NCBI RefSeq assembly: GCF_009905375.1
Contig: NC_133649.1
Coordinates: forward strand, 227,623,275-227,687,274
Source: Apium graveolens
Taxonomy: Eukaryota; Streptophyta; Magnoliopsida; Apiales; Apiaceae
Reading direction: 5' to 3'
DNA length: 64,000 nucleotides
Every line of letters starts with the position of its first letter. Positions within the stretch are counted from its first letter, which is position 1. Position numbers and translations under genes: made by a program. Under the pieces are notes generated by a model, which was not told where the DNA came from, did no database searches, and saw nothing but the letters and a program-made list of their open reading frames with translations. This document shows positions 24,630 to 37,275 of the stretch, piece by piece.

Positions 24630-27600
24630 TGTAACACCCCCAGATCCGGGGTCGGGGATCCGGGTCGTCACGGTCTTTCTTTCCACAATATCACTTAACT
24701 TAATTAATAATAAATAACCTCATCATGTGACCCCACACTAACACACACCACAACCCGTTATAGTCTCAGAGATGAAATTAAAATAAGTACAAGTCCTTGA
24801 ATCCACAATTTAAAAGTTATTACAACCCAAAATGATTACTTGATAAGTTTACAGTTAATTGTCATTATCTGCCACAAGTTATAATTATACAATATTTGGT
24901 TCCCAAAAGTAGAATGCCTGATCTACCAATAGATCTACCTCTGCAGCTATAGCAGCTACAACATCAACGGGAAGACGCGGGACGCGTCCCACGCGCTTGC
25001 GCTGGGTCTGCTTGAGTCTGGCCATCTTTCCTAAATATTGTTGTGTGATGAAGAAATGAAGCAAGAGTGAGCATTACAGCTCGCAAGATAATATATAGTG
25101 TAAACAATAATGCAAGTATCTAAATGGATAACTTACTAGAATCCTTTATCAAGTGTAAGGTAATTACTTACTGGATATAAGCTTAAAGGAAGATGAATTT
25201 ACCAATTACTTCACTATACTTATACCATTTTTAGAAATCTACTTGAACTACCACTGTTCAAAGTATAATAAGTTTCAAAAGTTCGTCCCATAGATGAGAC
25301 CACAAGTTAAGACTTGAATAGATTCAATCTTTGAATTAATTTTGAAAGGAAATGAAGTTATGAGATACTTCATTCAATGGAAACACCATTATAACTGTTT
25401 GACCCTTGTCAATGCTTGAGCAATCACCCATTCGTAGCCTTTCGATCGAAATGCTCCGGGTAGTGTTGCAGAAATATCCAACTGGATGATGAACTCATTA
25501 CGGGAGTTTGTCGCGCTAGGAAGACCACTTACGATGATCAGTCGCAGTAGTGCAACCCCGCCATTTTCTACATGTAGAGGAGAACCTGTCGGATTTACTT
25601 ATCAACCGAACACTGGACTCCTAAGGAATGGACCGTCTTAGCAGAACTTCCGGGCCATTTGGGCCAATATAATAAGGCTGGGCTGGCGCCACTCGACCAC
25701 TTACGCCACTCCTAGTTCAGATAAAATTCATGACTCTAAAACGTAAAGCTCATCCCCACTTTCCCCAAGTAGACACTTGTTGATACGGCTCCACGAAGAA
25801 GTCGTATCTAGTTGGAAAGGAAAACTCACCGATATTTCCCAGGCGATGCCTGTTAATGGATTAACTAGTTCCAAGAATTTTACTTCCCGAGTGTTGGGTA
25901 AGTAATCAAAAATTCTTTTACCAGAATAAAAACATTGTTGCGAATATAAAATACACCACATAGCCGGATCCCTCAGGTTTTGAGAATATAAAAATGAGCT
26001 TTGGGATCTGCCCTAACCTTTAAAATCATTTTGAAGACTCGAAAACATTTTTAAGAATGTTTGGAGTGATGCTGATTTAATAAAATAAATCAGTCCCAAT
26101 ATATTAGAAAATATCTGAATATTATTATTTAAATAATATTCCCATAAAGAATAATCTTTATAAAAATAATTGAAGTAGAAGTTTTAAAACTTATACTTGA
26201 AATAAATATTAAATAACCAAAGATATACTTATACGAAAGTACTATCTTTATTTGAATAATCATAAGTGAGTTTGATTATCGACACATTATTCTTTAATAA
26301 AATAAAGAATAATAATTAGTAAATTATCGGAGTCATAAGTCCTCAAATGAATATTCAAATAATAATATTCATTAAATAAAATAAACTGAGTCATATGTCC
26401 TCGAATGAATATTCAAAATAATATTCATTAATAAAATAAACGGAGTCATAAGCCCTCGAATGAATATTCAAAATAATATTCATTAATAAAATAAAGTTAT
26501 CGAATAAACCTTATTCGATTCATAGTTTTGAAAACTATATCTATATATATATATATAAAAATACATATAATATACTCGGGAACATCGACTCCCGGTTTTA
26601 TAAAATGTTCACCTTTGGGGTCCCCTATACTAAGGGTATACGCAACTACTGCTTATCTCTAGCATATGTATTATGCAACTTATAAGTAATTGAATCAACA
26701 ATATATATCAAGATTACGAAACAGACATGCATATATACCATATCACATGCTCCAATACATCGCAAGATTTGCTAATTAACCACCATGCATCTATCACAAG
26801 ATAATGCATATACATATATACATCACAACAATAGTATAACGGGTAGAAAACTTGCCTGAGCGACTGGGGGTGATAAATAGCTTGGGACGAGTCTGGTAAC
26901 CTATAAACAACATATAAGTTGGAATTAAACCAAAGTCGCTTATGAATCTATACTTTAACCAATTAGACCCTAACGTTCGCTTTTGCGCTTAACGATTCAC
27001 TTAAGTCACTCGAGTACCCTCGGCTCCACCATTTTTAATAAATTAACCATTAAGGGTTTTAAGGCGATTCTTTCGCGAGTGCCTTAACAACTGCCTAATA
27101 CACTTTACATAAATAATTCATACTCCAATTAGTCCTTTAAGGTCTTTAACCTATGTTTCAAAGTAAGACGAGGGGTAATGGTTCGTTCGCGAAACGCCGT
27201 TACTTAAAACGGTCCTTTCCCCTAAACCGTATATCGAATTCAAACGAACCACACATCAAAACGAAGCTCGTAACATGAACTATCTAATCATGGCAATGGT
27301 CAAACCTAACAGTGAGTTCTCGGGTCCTGATGTTAAGAACAAAAATAGTCTAAAGTAAATCGGACATTACGACGACTATGTTTACGCGGTTACCAATTTT
27401 TATTCTACTCCAAATCAACCACAAACCAACCACAATTCAACCATACAACCAAACTCCATCCATACATCACTACAACAGCCCCAACACCTCAAGTTTTTCC
27501 AATTTATATTAATCTCAAACAAGAACTAAAACTATTCTTAAGTTCTTTAACTAATAACCAAGATTTATAACTCCAAAAACATCACAAAACCAACTAATCT

Positions 27601-28651
27601 CTACATACACAACAATCAAGCCTCTTATGAACTATAATCCTCATATGAAGCTCTTAACATTCAATAACAAAGCTAGGTTAAGAGATTATACCTTCCTTGT
27701 GAGTGGGAGTAACTAATTAGCTTGGAATCACCCTTGAAAGTCCTTACCCAAGCTTAATCTAAACAAAAACTCAAGAACAAAATTTTAAGTTCTTGAAAAA
27801 CACTATTCACCCTCTTCTTCCATGAATTTTAGGAAGAGATTGTGATGGAATTTCAAGCTCAAACTTATAGGATAGCTATATCTATGTATAAGGAGTCTTA
27901 GATAATTACCTCACTAATTAACAAGGCTTGGATCTTGGATTTTGGATTTTTTCTTCTTGAAATATGAAAAGGGCCGAGAGCTTCCTTGAAGAAAAGTGAA
28001 TTCAACTTTGTGTTTTGGTGAAATGAATTGTTGGTTGGTTGTTTTTGGCTTTTGTTTTAATTATTTACCTTTTAACCATGGTGATTTTTGTGTGGTTCTT
28101 AATCAACCAACAACACACTTCTCTTTGGTCATGCTTCGGTCATCAATCTTATATCATCTTCCCATGCTTGTCCTCTTCTTATTGGTTTGATGACATCATC
28201 CTCACTAACCTCTTTGATTAGCTTCTAATTACTTGGCTAATGACCGCTGATCTGTTATACGGTTCGCTTAACTTTCGTTTTTGTTTATCGTTTGAGGGAT
28301 CATACCCGGGATCTTATTACTTGGGTTTCCTTAACCTTTCTCAATAAATAATATTCCTTTTATGATCCTCTCTTATAATCCTTGAATTTAAATCTTTTTT
28401 ATCCTGTTACCTTATACTCAATTCTTTCGGTATCTGGTGGATTTTCGAAAAAAATCAAAGTGTTTGAATTTGTATTCTGACGATCTTTACATACACTTAT
28501 ATATCATATAGAGTGCTAATAAGATCTCAGAATAACAATAAAAGAACCTCTACATAGTGTGACATGAAAAGTTTTCTTATTCAGCAATATCAGCAAAAAC
28601 ACTATTAATAAGGGTTACAAAAAAAAAGTTCAAAATTTTGGGGTTATTACA
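24630..28651 (-). mobile_element. Solo LTR of the G1 gypsy family, reversed (4022 bp)
   Basis: Read on the minus strand it starts TGTAATAACCCC and ends GGGGGTGTTACA, like the G1 LTRs, with the same internal AT-rich 56-bp repeats (now near 26330-26500) but more divergence. It is flanked by a perfect 5-bp target-site duplication attgt (24625-24629 and 28652-28656). No interior sequence remains, so it arose by LTR-LTR recombination after insertion into the S1 3' LTR. Confidence 0.92.
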
Positions 28652-28697
28652 ATTGTATCCAATCCCCCTTAAACAATTGTATCTTTACTGGGTAACA

Positions 28698-30596
28698 ATA
28701 TATATTAACCATATTAAAAATTTTGGTGTTAGAGGGTTGTCGGTTCATATTAATTTTCTGTTATAAACTTTTGAGCAAAAAAATCAAACAAAATATAACA
28801 AAATAAAAAAGTTTCTAGGACGGATAACTTCTTACCAAGACTGCAATTGGATACAGTATTGAGATATAAAATTAGCCTTGCCGGAACATACATACAGAGC
28901 TAAAACATTACTATTTGTACCACTATTTAAATGAGCAGAGATTTATTATTGAGATTTATGGCTTTTAGCTTACTTTTGCAAGGACCGAAGATGTCAATGT
29001 GGAAAAAGTCTCCATTTAGACGATAAATTTTACTCAAATCCCACTCGTGTTAATATAAAAACATAAATGTTAAATTATTAGGATAGTTCTTATCAAACAA
29101 TAGCAGGATCGTATCAGCCTTGTTTTTTCGATTAGAAAGAGGAATATAGAGGGGAATATGTACTGAAGGTATACAAATATCCCAAGAGAGAAGTATATGT
29201 GATATGAAATGCAGGAAAGGATTAGGCTTAGAAGGATATTTGATTCTTCTTACGATAAATAACTTTGCTCAGAATCCAAAGTTTTTCTTGTATAATAGAT
29301 ACAGTTAAGCCTTAATATTATGGAAGATTAAGAATTAAGAAGCCATATTGACATACTAACTAAATGAGGAATATTGATAGCACATCTATTATCTATCTAT
29401 TATTCCTATTATAGTGTAATATGGGTTCCCACTGATTTAGTTAAGTACGTAAATGCCCTTAAAAAATTAGTACGTAAATGCTTGTTAAAAATTATACGAA
29501 GAGTGTCTCTTTACCCTACCTGATAAGTGACTTTGTCTATGGTGTCGACCCACTTCACCTCATCGCCTTCCATCCGTTACAGTTCATTTCTTCATCATGT
29601 GTTTGTCTCTCCTCGTCAGTTTGTCCTGCGTAATTAGAATATAGAACCTAAAGATTCTTGCCACGGCAACTGCGCAAAGGAAAACAGAGGCTTTAGTTCA
29701 TTGAGGCCTTTAAAAAAAGGTAATTGTATGTGTGATATGTGTTACAAAAAGTTTATTTGTGAGAACTGCGTGTATTAGAATTTCAAGTGTATAGTCTGTT
29801 TTGATTATCGTAACTTCAAACTTGTGTATACAATACTCATTACTCTCATGGGGAGCTGTAACTTGAACTAGACATTTTGGAGTTGTGATGTGGGAATGCA
29901 GGTGGCCTATGCAAATTACAGATTGAAATCAAGTTATTGCTACCAAACTGTAACTACGAATTATAATGTTATGATTTGTTATCATGACGAGTCATAATTA
30001 ACCAGTCCTTTCAAAAACAACGTTGCATCTATTATAGTTCCCTTTCTCATGGAGAGGCAAGAGATTGGATACGTGGAGAAACTCATTTCAGGCATAACTT
30101 CTGGAAAAATTGATTAGCCTTCAAACTTCACTTCACTTGCAATGGCCGTGAATGGAGATGGTATAGATCATAAGATCTGGTTATAAAAGAACATATTGTT
30201 CCCTGAATCAGTAAAGTTGTATTTCTTATGTTTGCATACCCATCCAATTAATAAAGTCTTGAGCTATGTAACATGGTGTTATCTAAATTGATTGGTATAG
30301 TTGCCAACTATTGAACTACTCTTTTTCTTGCAAGGATAATTTCTCCTTTTTCAGGAGGATTTAAGCTGATGCATTACAGAGCCAAAAGTGTTAATAGCTG
30401 AAATAAGGTAAATCAGAGTCGGTTGCAATTCTAGAATAACTAGGTTGATTGTATTGACTACTAAAGTTTAATGGTTCCTCAATTACAATTTTCCTAGGCC
30501 CTAGAGTGATTTGAGTGAACTGTAGAAGAAGCAAGACACCAAATTGTATACACTGCATGCTTAAGTTTTCTTATTTGTTTTCTTTTATATGGGAGA
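28698..30596. other. AT-rich sequence with no recognisable gene
   Basis: No ORF over about 60 codons with a convincing signature. Several exon-like shreds bordered by GT/AG dinucleotides occur, for example an open 34-codon stretch at about 30005-30110 ending in TAG, and a CT-rich, promoter-like stretch around 29560-29720. A minus-strand trace at about 28960-29020 (HIDIFGPCK) faintly recalls copia integrase. Taken together this may be the ruin of a cellular gene or an old retroelement; I cannot decide. Confidence 0.35.
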
Positions 30597-31990
30597 ACAT
30601 GTTATTCTCTAGAGAGTGCATATGTATGTTGCTAAGTTTGTGGCAGAACTTCTTTTCCTATGTCGTGATTTTGCAATACATGTTTTTAATTTGGACACCC
30701 TGCTCCTAAAATGATAATATTAAGGCCATTTTCTTCTAAATGTAACAGTAGAATCTACTTACTATATTACCTGGAGAAGAATATAGCAATTTTTGTCTTG
30801 GCTCTGCACTTGAAATATAAAATCCTCGACATGTTATTCTCTAGAAAGTGCATATCTATGTTGCTAAGTTTGTGGCAGAACTTCTTTTCCTATGCCGTGA
30901 TTTTACAATACATGTTTTTCATTTTATGCTAGATCGTATATATGTGTCACACATTCAGAGATGCACAAAAAGTCCGAACCCGAAAATCTGGCCCGGCCCG
31001 ATCCGGTCAAAGCACGGTCAAGCCCGGTCCCGGCCCGGGCTTCGGACCTCGACGGGCCCTATATTTTTAGGCAAAGCCCGGCCCGGCCCGGTTAAAAGCC
31101 CGGGCTTCGGCCCGGCCCGACCCGGTTAAAAGCCCGAAAAAGCCCGGTTATAATCTGATTATTTTAATATATTTTCTTATATATTTATAAATTCACATTT
31201 ACTATACATATAAATAATAATTTAAACACATATATATTTACATATTTGTGATTAATAATATTATTTATATACTTCGTTGCATAAATAACGAAAGAATATA
31301 TAATAAGTACACTATATATATTTGGATATCATTGTCATGAATATTTGGATATCATTGTTATCATTGTTATCATAACAATGATATAATATATCATATAAAC
31401 ATGTTTATTTTTTGCCGAACTTAAATGTTTTCAACGAAGTAATGTTTTCCTAAAATATTCTATGTTAACTAATACATTTTTACGATGATCTAGTTGCTAA
31501 CACATGTATTCTTCGGAATCTCTAATAATACTAGATCTGATTTAAATTAGAAAAAAGCCCGGCCCGATCCGATCCGGCCCGAAAAAAGCACTGGTTAGGC
31601 CCATCTCGAGGGCCCAAACGGGCTTTGAAATTTCCGGAAAGCCCGGCCCGGCCCGGTCAAAATCAAAGCCCGAAAAGCCCGGCCCGGTCAAAGCCCGGGC
31701 TTTTTAAGGCCCGGTCAAGACCCGGCCCGGTGAGCCTTTTATGCATCTCTACACACATTAAAACATATTTAATTTCATTTGACAAGTGATGCACACTATA
31801 TGTGCTTTACCTTTAAATTGTGTGGTGCATGTAATATGCCATGTGATAATTTGGACTCCCTGCTCCTAAAATGATAATATTAAGACCATTTTCATATACA
31901 TGTAACAGTAGAATCTACTTACTATATTACCTGGAGAAAAATATAGCAATTTTTTTCTTGGCTCCGCACTTGAAATATAAAATCCTCGAC
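30597..31990 (+). repeat. Tandem duplication of a 232-bp unit, second copy split
   Basis: Copy 1 is 30597-30828. Copy 2 begins at 30829 (ACATGTTATTCTCTAGA...), matches to 30919, and resumes at 31848-31990 (AATTTGGACTCCC...AATCCTCGAC). Between the halves of copy 2 are about 125 bp of extra native sequence and the hAT MITE. The copies differ by scattered substitutions. Copy 1 may have lost the extra segment, or copy 2 gained it. Confidence 0.8.
30956..31751. mobile_element. Non-autonomous hAT-like MITE (796 bp)
   Basis: Terminal inverted repeats CAGAGATGCA...TGCATCTCTA (first base mismatched) are flanked by a perfect 8-bp target-site duplication cacacatt (30948-30955 and 31752-31759), the size made by hAT transposases. 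Both ends carry dense GGCCCGG/CCCGGCC repeats (about 30985-31150 and 31557-31735) around an AT-rich core with no coding capacity. Subterminal short repeats are typical transposase-binding sites in Ac-like elements. Confidence 0.9.
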
Positions 31991-32403
31991 GCCAGATAGT
32001 TAAGATCTTAAGGCTTCTCTGATCTGATTGAGGAATTGAACAAAATTATTAATATCAAGTCTGCAAAAGGTACAGAGATCTTCATTTCAGCATTAATATC
32101 CCAAAATTTTAAAATGTAGCTGAGTGCATGGAAACTTTCTTTCAGGCATGTGATTAAGGAACCATATGGATATTATGTTATTCTTGTTCATATGCCATTA
32201 CAAATGGACTTTTCTCTCAATCATGAAGTCATCTGTTCTTGAAAATCCTCCGGATAAACTTGCACCAATTCTGATTCGAGATATAAGGTAACTCTTTTGA
32301 TCTTGTTGCTTATGTCTCCATGTCACAGGATATTAAGTATCTATTCTTGGGATTTTTAGCTTAATATTTTAGGTTAATTTCCTTTTAATGTATACTAAAA
32401 AGA
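31991..32403 (+). other. Short unassigned stretch with exon-like piece
   Basis: An ATG at 32223 opens 21 codons (MKSSVLENPPDKLAPILIRD...) ending at 32287 directly before GTAACT, a plausible splice donor. A CTTTCTTTCAG acceptor-like site lies just upstream, near 32145. This could be one exon of a decayed host gene interrupted by element D. The protein was not recognised. Confidence 0.25.
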
Positions 32404-33131
32404 TGTTGGAAACGTATATGGGCTTGGGCTTAATATAGATCAAATTGATATGACTCAAACACACACTGTATATCTTTGATATTGAAACAAACACCAAGTT
32501 TATTTTAAATCTCACAACCACAAAGCTACAGCTTGACACAAGGGTACGGCCTTATTTCTTTCTCTCTGTTGCTTTACAAACTCACTTCTGTGTATTCTAT
32601 TACATTCAGAGAGGACCAGCCTATTTATAGGCTTCATATATGCATGCATTACATCAGGGCTTACATCACTACTATTTATTACTACATAGACTTTTACCAG
32701 CCTACAATACTGACTAACTTAACATGCAGCCTACCATATTTTACGTATCTATAATTATTGCCAGCCTTCAGACCTTATCTTGACAACCCAGCCTTCTAAT
32801 CTTGAACAACTGTTATATGCTACGCATTTCAAGGGAGACTTCATCACATCTCTTGTATGAATTCTTGACCATGCATGCAGGTTGCCTACCATAATATATG
32901 CTTCTCTGTTGCTGGATATATAGCTGGTGCCTGGTGTAGTGTCAACCTTGAATACTATCACCATAATTTATTACACACGCCACCTTGCATGTATTGGTAA
33001 TCTAGTGCCCACCATATTTTTAGGAATTAACTTCTGGTTGCTGCTCTTATTTTCTTTCCTTCATATTACTACATCTATAACCCAGCTGTATGTTATTTAT
33101 TTCAAATTATGGAAGAGTTTGAATTCTAACA
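32404..33131 (-). repeat. Element D 3' LTR
   Basis: On the minus strand it reads TGTTAGAATTC...GTTTCCAACA. A good TATA box (TATAAATAG, plus-strand 32621-32629) probably marks the core promoter. It differs from the other LTR at two sites (cggcc/cgacc near 32566 and tgcca/tgtca near 32760). Confidence 0.95.
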
Positions 33132-33146
33132 CTCCCCCTCAAACTC
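33132..33146 (-). other. Element D polypurine tract
   Basis: On the minus strand GAGTTTGAGGGGGAG abuts the LTR start TGTTAG. It overlaps the last codons and stop of the polyprotein (33139). Confidence 0.85.
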
Positions 33147-36100
33147 GACTTTGCATTCCGAGCTTCATCTTCATTTTGTGAAATACTTCCGGCTTCAATG
33201 GCTTCGTAAATATATCCGCTAAATTTTCTTCAGTCCTGCAGTGCACCAATTCCACAATTTTGTCGTTCACCTGTTCTCGAATAAAATGATATTTAATATT
33301 GATGTGCTTGCTTCGACTGTGTGACACTGGATTTTTCGCTAGAGAAATAGCAGATTTATTATCCACGTAAATAGTAACCGGATCTTCCTTGCCAAGTTTT
33401 AACTCTCCCAATATGTAGCCTAGCCACATAGCTTGACACGCGCATGCTGCTGCTGCGATGTATTCCGCCTCACATGTTGAGAGAGCAACTGTTTGCTGCT
33501 TCTTTGATGACCACGAAAATATCGCCGAACCGATATGAAAAGCATATCCAGAAGTGCTTTTCCCGTCATCCAAATCACCACCATAATCACTATCTGAGTA
33601 ACCAACTAATTTTGAATCCTGAGAGTGTGTATAAAATAGACCATGATCGAGTGTTCCTTTTATGTACCTCAAAATTCTTTTAGCTGCCATGAAGTGATCT
33701 TGCTTCGGCTTCTCCATGTACCTACTAACTAGTCCAACCCCATACATGATATCTGGACGAGTAAAAGTTAGGTACCTCAGACTTCCAACCAGACTTTTGA
33801 ACAACGTCGGATTTACCGACTTCCTTGTTGAATCAATTCTGAGCTTTATGCTTGCTTCTGCTGGTGTGCTCACCGGCTTGCATTCCTCCATTCTGAATTT
33901 CTTTAAAATCTGCTCAGCATACTTTTTCTGCGACATAAAGATCCCATCTTTGCTTTGCTTGACTTCGACTCCAAGAAAGTAAGACATTTGACCAATATCT
34001 GTCATCTCAAATTCGTTAGTCATAACTTTCTTAAAATCATCAAACATACCAGGGTTGTTTCCAGTAAAAATCATGTCATCCACGTATAAGCACACGATCA
34101 TAATATCTCCCCCTGAATTTGTTTTCGTGTAAAGTGCATGCTCGTAGGGACTCTTCACAAAACCATTTTTCTGGAAATATTCATCAACCCTTGTGTTCCA
34201 TGCTCGCGGAGCTTGCTTCAAACCATACAGTGCTTTCTTTAGTCGGTAGACTTTATCTTCCTTGCCTTTCTGAACATATCCCGGTGGTTGCTCGATATAG
34301 ACTTCTTCTTCAAGATAACCATTCAAGAATGCTGACTTCACATCCATCTGATATATCTTCCACTGATTCTGAGCTGCGATTGCTGTAAGAAGTCTTATGG
34401 TATCAACTCTTGCAACCGGAGCAAATACCTCATCATAGTCAATCCCATATCTCTGCTTGTAGCCTTTAGCCACCAACCTTGCCTTGTGCTTTTCCACTTC
34501 ACCGTCTTGGTTGGTCTTTGTCTTGTAGACCCATTTGACACCAATTGCTTTGTGTTCTTCTGGAAGAGTTGTGAGCTCCCAAGTATCATTCTTCTTGATT
34601 GCACCAATTTCTTCATCCATTGCTTTATTCCATTTGCTTTCTTCAGAAGCTTCTTTAAATGTAACGGGATCACACTCAGCCATTAAGCAAAACAATGAAT
34701 AATCAAAGGTAGTTTGTACCGGACTTGTTGCATCATAGATATCATTTAGACTCCGCATTTTTCTTGGTGCTCCCCCTGAACTGTTGCTATTGCTGCTTCC
34801 TGAACTCGATGGTGTCGAGGCAGGAGTTTGTTGGTTTGGACTTTGTGGAGGAGTTGGATCATCATTTCCATCATCTTGAACATTGGTGTCATCACCGTCA
34901 TCATATTCATCCTGAAAAAACAAACCAGCAACTTTTCTTTCTTCCTTGCTCCATCTCCAGTAATCTGATTCGTCAAACTCAACATCTCGAGAAATGATTA
35001 ATTTCTTTGTGAGGGGATTGTAGAGTCTGTACGCCTTGCTTCTTTTGTCATATCCGGTAAAGATGCACTTCTCGCCTTTATCATCCAGCTTCTTCCTTTT
35101 CTGATCTGGAACATGTGCATATGCAATGCACCCAAAAATTCTGAGATGTCCAACAGATGGTTTGCTACCACTCCATGCTTCATTTGGAGTTTTGTTTCTG
35201 ACACTTTTAGTTGGACAACGATTCAACAAATAAACTGCACATAGAACGGCTTCAGCCCAGAAAGTTCTCGGCATATGCTTTGCTTTGACCATGCTCCTTG
35301 CCATGTCAAGAATAGTGCGATTCTTTCTTTCTGCAACACCATTTTGTTGAGGAGTGTATGTCGTTGTTAGCTGATGATTAATTCCATGTGCTCGACAGAA
35401 ACTTCTAAAGAGATTTGAGGTATACTCTCCTCCTCTGTCTGATCGAAGTGTCTTCAAATAATGACCACTTTGTTTCTCCGCCAACGCTTTGAACTCCTTG
35501 AATTTATCAAGAGCTTCTGACTTTTCTTTCAGGATATACACCCAACTTTTTCTGCTAAAATCATCAATAAATGTTAGGTAATACCTGTTACCTCCAAGTG
35601 ACGGAATATCAAATGGACCAGCAATATCTGTATGAACAATCTCCAGTGGCCTCCTGGCTCTCCATGATTTTCCAACGGGAAAACTTTGTCTGTGTTGCTT
35701 CCCCTTAACACATGCTTCACACAAATTTTCTGGTTCATTTATTTCTGGCAAACCGTCCACCATCTTTGTTTTTGACAATAATTTCAAGCCAGAAAATCCA
35801 AGATGACCGAATCTTAAATGCCACAACCACGAGTCATTTTTAATGACCGACTTTAAACACTTCTGCGCCTTCGTCTGCATATCAAGTGTAAACAAACGAT
35901 TCTTTGACATCTCCACATCTGCAATTAATTCTCGATCCTGATTCCTGATGACGAGAGAATTATCCTGCATCTGTATATAATATCCTTTCTCCACAAGTTG
36001 GCCAAGACTGATGATGTTACTTTTCAAAGCAGGTATATGGTAAACATCATTAATAAACTTTTTCTCACCAGTCTTCAATACAATCGTAATTGTACCTTTG

Positions 36101-37242
36101 CCTTTGACTGGAATCTTCGATGAATCACCAAACGTAACTTCTCCGCTGATGGTCTCGTCTATCTCCGTAAATAAATCCTTGTGGCCTGTCATGTGGTTGC
36201 TCGCACCAGAGTCAAGATACCAAACATTTTTCTTGCTCTCCTCGTCTCCTTTATAAGTGAGGAACATAGCAGTGCCAACATCTTTATCTTCTTTTGCTGC
36301 TGCAAAATGACTTCTTTCTTCCACTTTCGGTGATCTACATTCATAACTGAAATGGCCAAATTTATTGCAATTATAGCACTGAAATTGAGACTTGTCACCT
36401 CGTTGAAATCCTCCTCGTCCTCGACCTCTAAAATTCTGACCACGTCCAGATGGACGATAACCTTCAGTGTTCTGGCTTCTGTTGAAGGACTGTCTTCCAC
36501 GTCCTCTTCCACCACGGTAGCCACCTCTAAAGCCACCTCTTCCACGACCAGAACTGCTACTGCTTGAACTTTCACCAATGGACACCTTACTTTGCAATGC
36601 CTTTTCTAAATGGCTTGTATCATCATACTGGTTCATCCGCTGCTCATGGGCTTGAAGTGAACCAACTAGCTCATCAATAGAAATTGTGGACAAATCTTTT
36701 GACTCCTCGATAGAAGTAACGACATAGTCAAATTTTCTTGTCAATGAGCGGAGTAATTTTTCCATGACCCGAACATCATCGAGACTTTCTCCGTTTCTCT
36801 TCATCTCATTTGTCATCATTTTCAAACGCGTAACATATTCACCAATATTTTCTGAGGTCTTCATTTTTATATTTTCGAACTCCCCGCGTAGAACTTGGAG
36901 CCGCACCTTTTTTACTTTCTCCACGCCTTGGAATGATTTCTGCAAAATCTCCTACGCATCTTTTGCTGTTTTTGCTTCTGAAATTTTTTCAAAGGTAGAT
37001 TCATTAACACCTTGAAAAATTGTGTACAACGCCTTTTTGTCCTTTTTACGGGACTCCTTTAACGCCATCTTCTCGGCATTTGGAAGTGCTGCTTCAGCGG
37101 TTGCATCTGCGGGCTCGTTAAACCCACTTTCGACAATATCCCAATTGTCGTAGGAACCGAGTAACACCTTCATTTGGATACTCCAATTCCCGTAATTTGT
37201 GGACGTCAATTTTGGAATATTTGGTTGCACCATATTCGCCAT
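33139..37242 (-). CDS. Element D gag-pol polyprotein, one in-frame stop at codon 97
   Basis: The frame of 1,367 codons is open apart from TAG at 36954-36952. Start ATG at 37242 follows the primer site by about 20 nt (MANMVQPNIPKL...). Order: Gag UBN2-type region; Gly/Arg-rich stretch (GRGRGGFRGGYRGG) and CCHC knuckle CYNCNKFGHFSYEC around codons 288-301 (36338-36379); protease DSGASNHMTG at codon 344 (36205-36213); integrase with HTDIAGPF, RSDRGGEY and PQQNGVAERKNR; reverse transcriptase with LKQAPRAW and YVDD at 34075-34086; RNase H with CEAEYIA and IFTKPL near the end. After the stop an ATG at 36945 opens a 1,268-codon frame that lacks only the N-terminal Gag part. The neighbouring codons suggest a recent G-to-A change. 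Confidence 0.93.
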
Positions 37243-37260
37243 TTTCTTGAACGGAACGCT

Positions 37261-37273
37261 GGCTCGGATACCA
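37261..37273 (-). other. Element D primer binding site
   Basis: On the minus strand TGGTATCCGAGCC starts 2 nt after the LTR end. It fits the initiator tRNA-Met site with an A-to-C difference from the usual TGGTATCAGAGC. Confidence 0.75.
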
Positions 37274-37275
37274 CT

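Larger units (their letters stand above)
1..28697 (+). mobile_element. Sirevirus-like Ty1/copia retrotransposon S1, 5'-truncated by window edge, with two nested insertions
   Basis: The order gag - protease - integrase - reverse transcriptase - RNase H is that of Ty1/copia. A long Gag with several zinc knuckles and an extra ORF between pol and the 3' LTR point to the Sirevirus lineage. The 3' LTR begins at 24177, directly after a purine-rich tract, and ends at 28697. A gypsy element (9088-21812) and a reversed solo LTR (24630-28651) interrupt it; without these and their duplicated targets about 11.9 kb of S1 remains. The 5' LTR and primer binding site lie left of the window. Stops and frameshifts throughout gag, pol and aORF show it is dead. 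Confidence 0.85.
24177..28697 (+). repeat. S1 3' LTR (about 494 bp without the solo LTR inside it)
   Basis: It starts TGTTACATATTG at 24177 and is interrupted at 24629 by a reversed gypsy solo LTR. It continues from 28652, ending ...GGTAACA at 28697. The last 60 bp (CAATTGTATCCAATCCCCCTT...) resemble the end of the S2 LTR in layout: a C-rich run between complementary arms. A TATATAAACA box is at 24461. The end is inferred from this resemblance and the CA terminus, since the 5' LTR is not in the window. Confidence 0.7.

Noticed and set aside
28960..29300. Minus-strand trace HIDIFGPCK resembling copia integrase
   Set aside because: Too short and without flanking domains; mentioned only in the gap description.
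34395..36578. Several 60-130 codon ORFs overlapping element D on both strands
   Set aside because: They are out-of-frame shadows of the long gag-pol frame.
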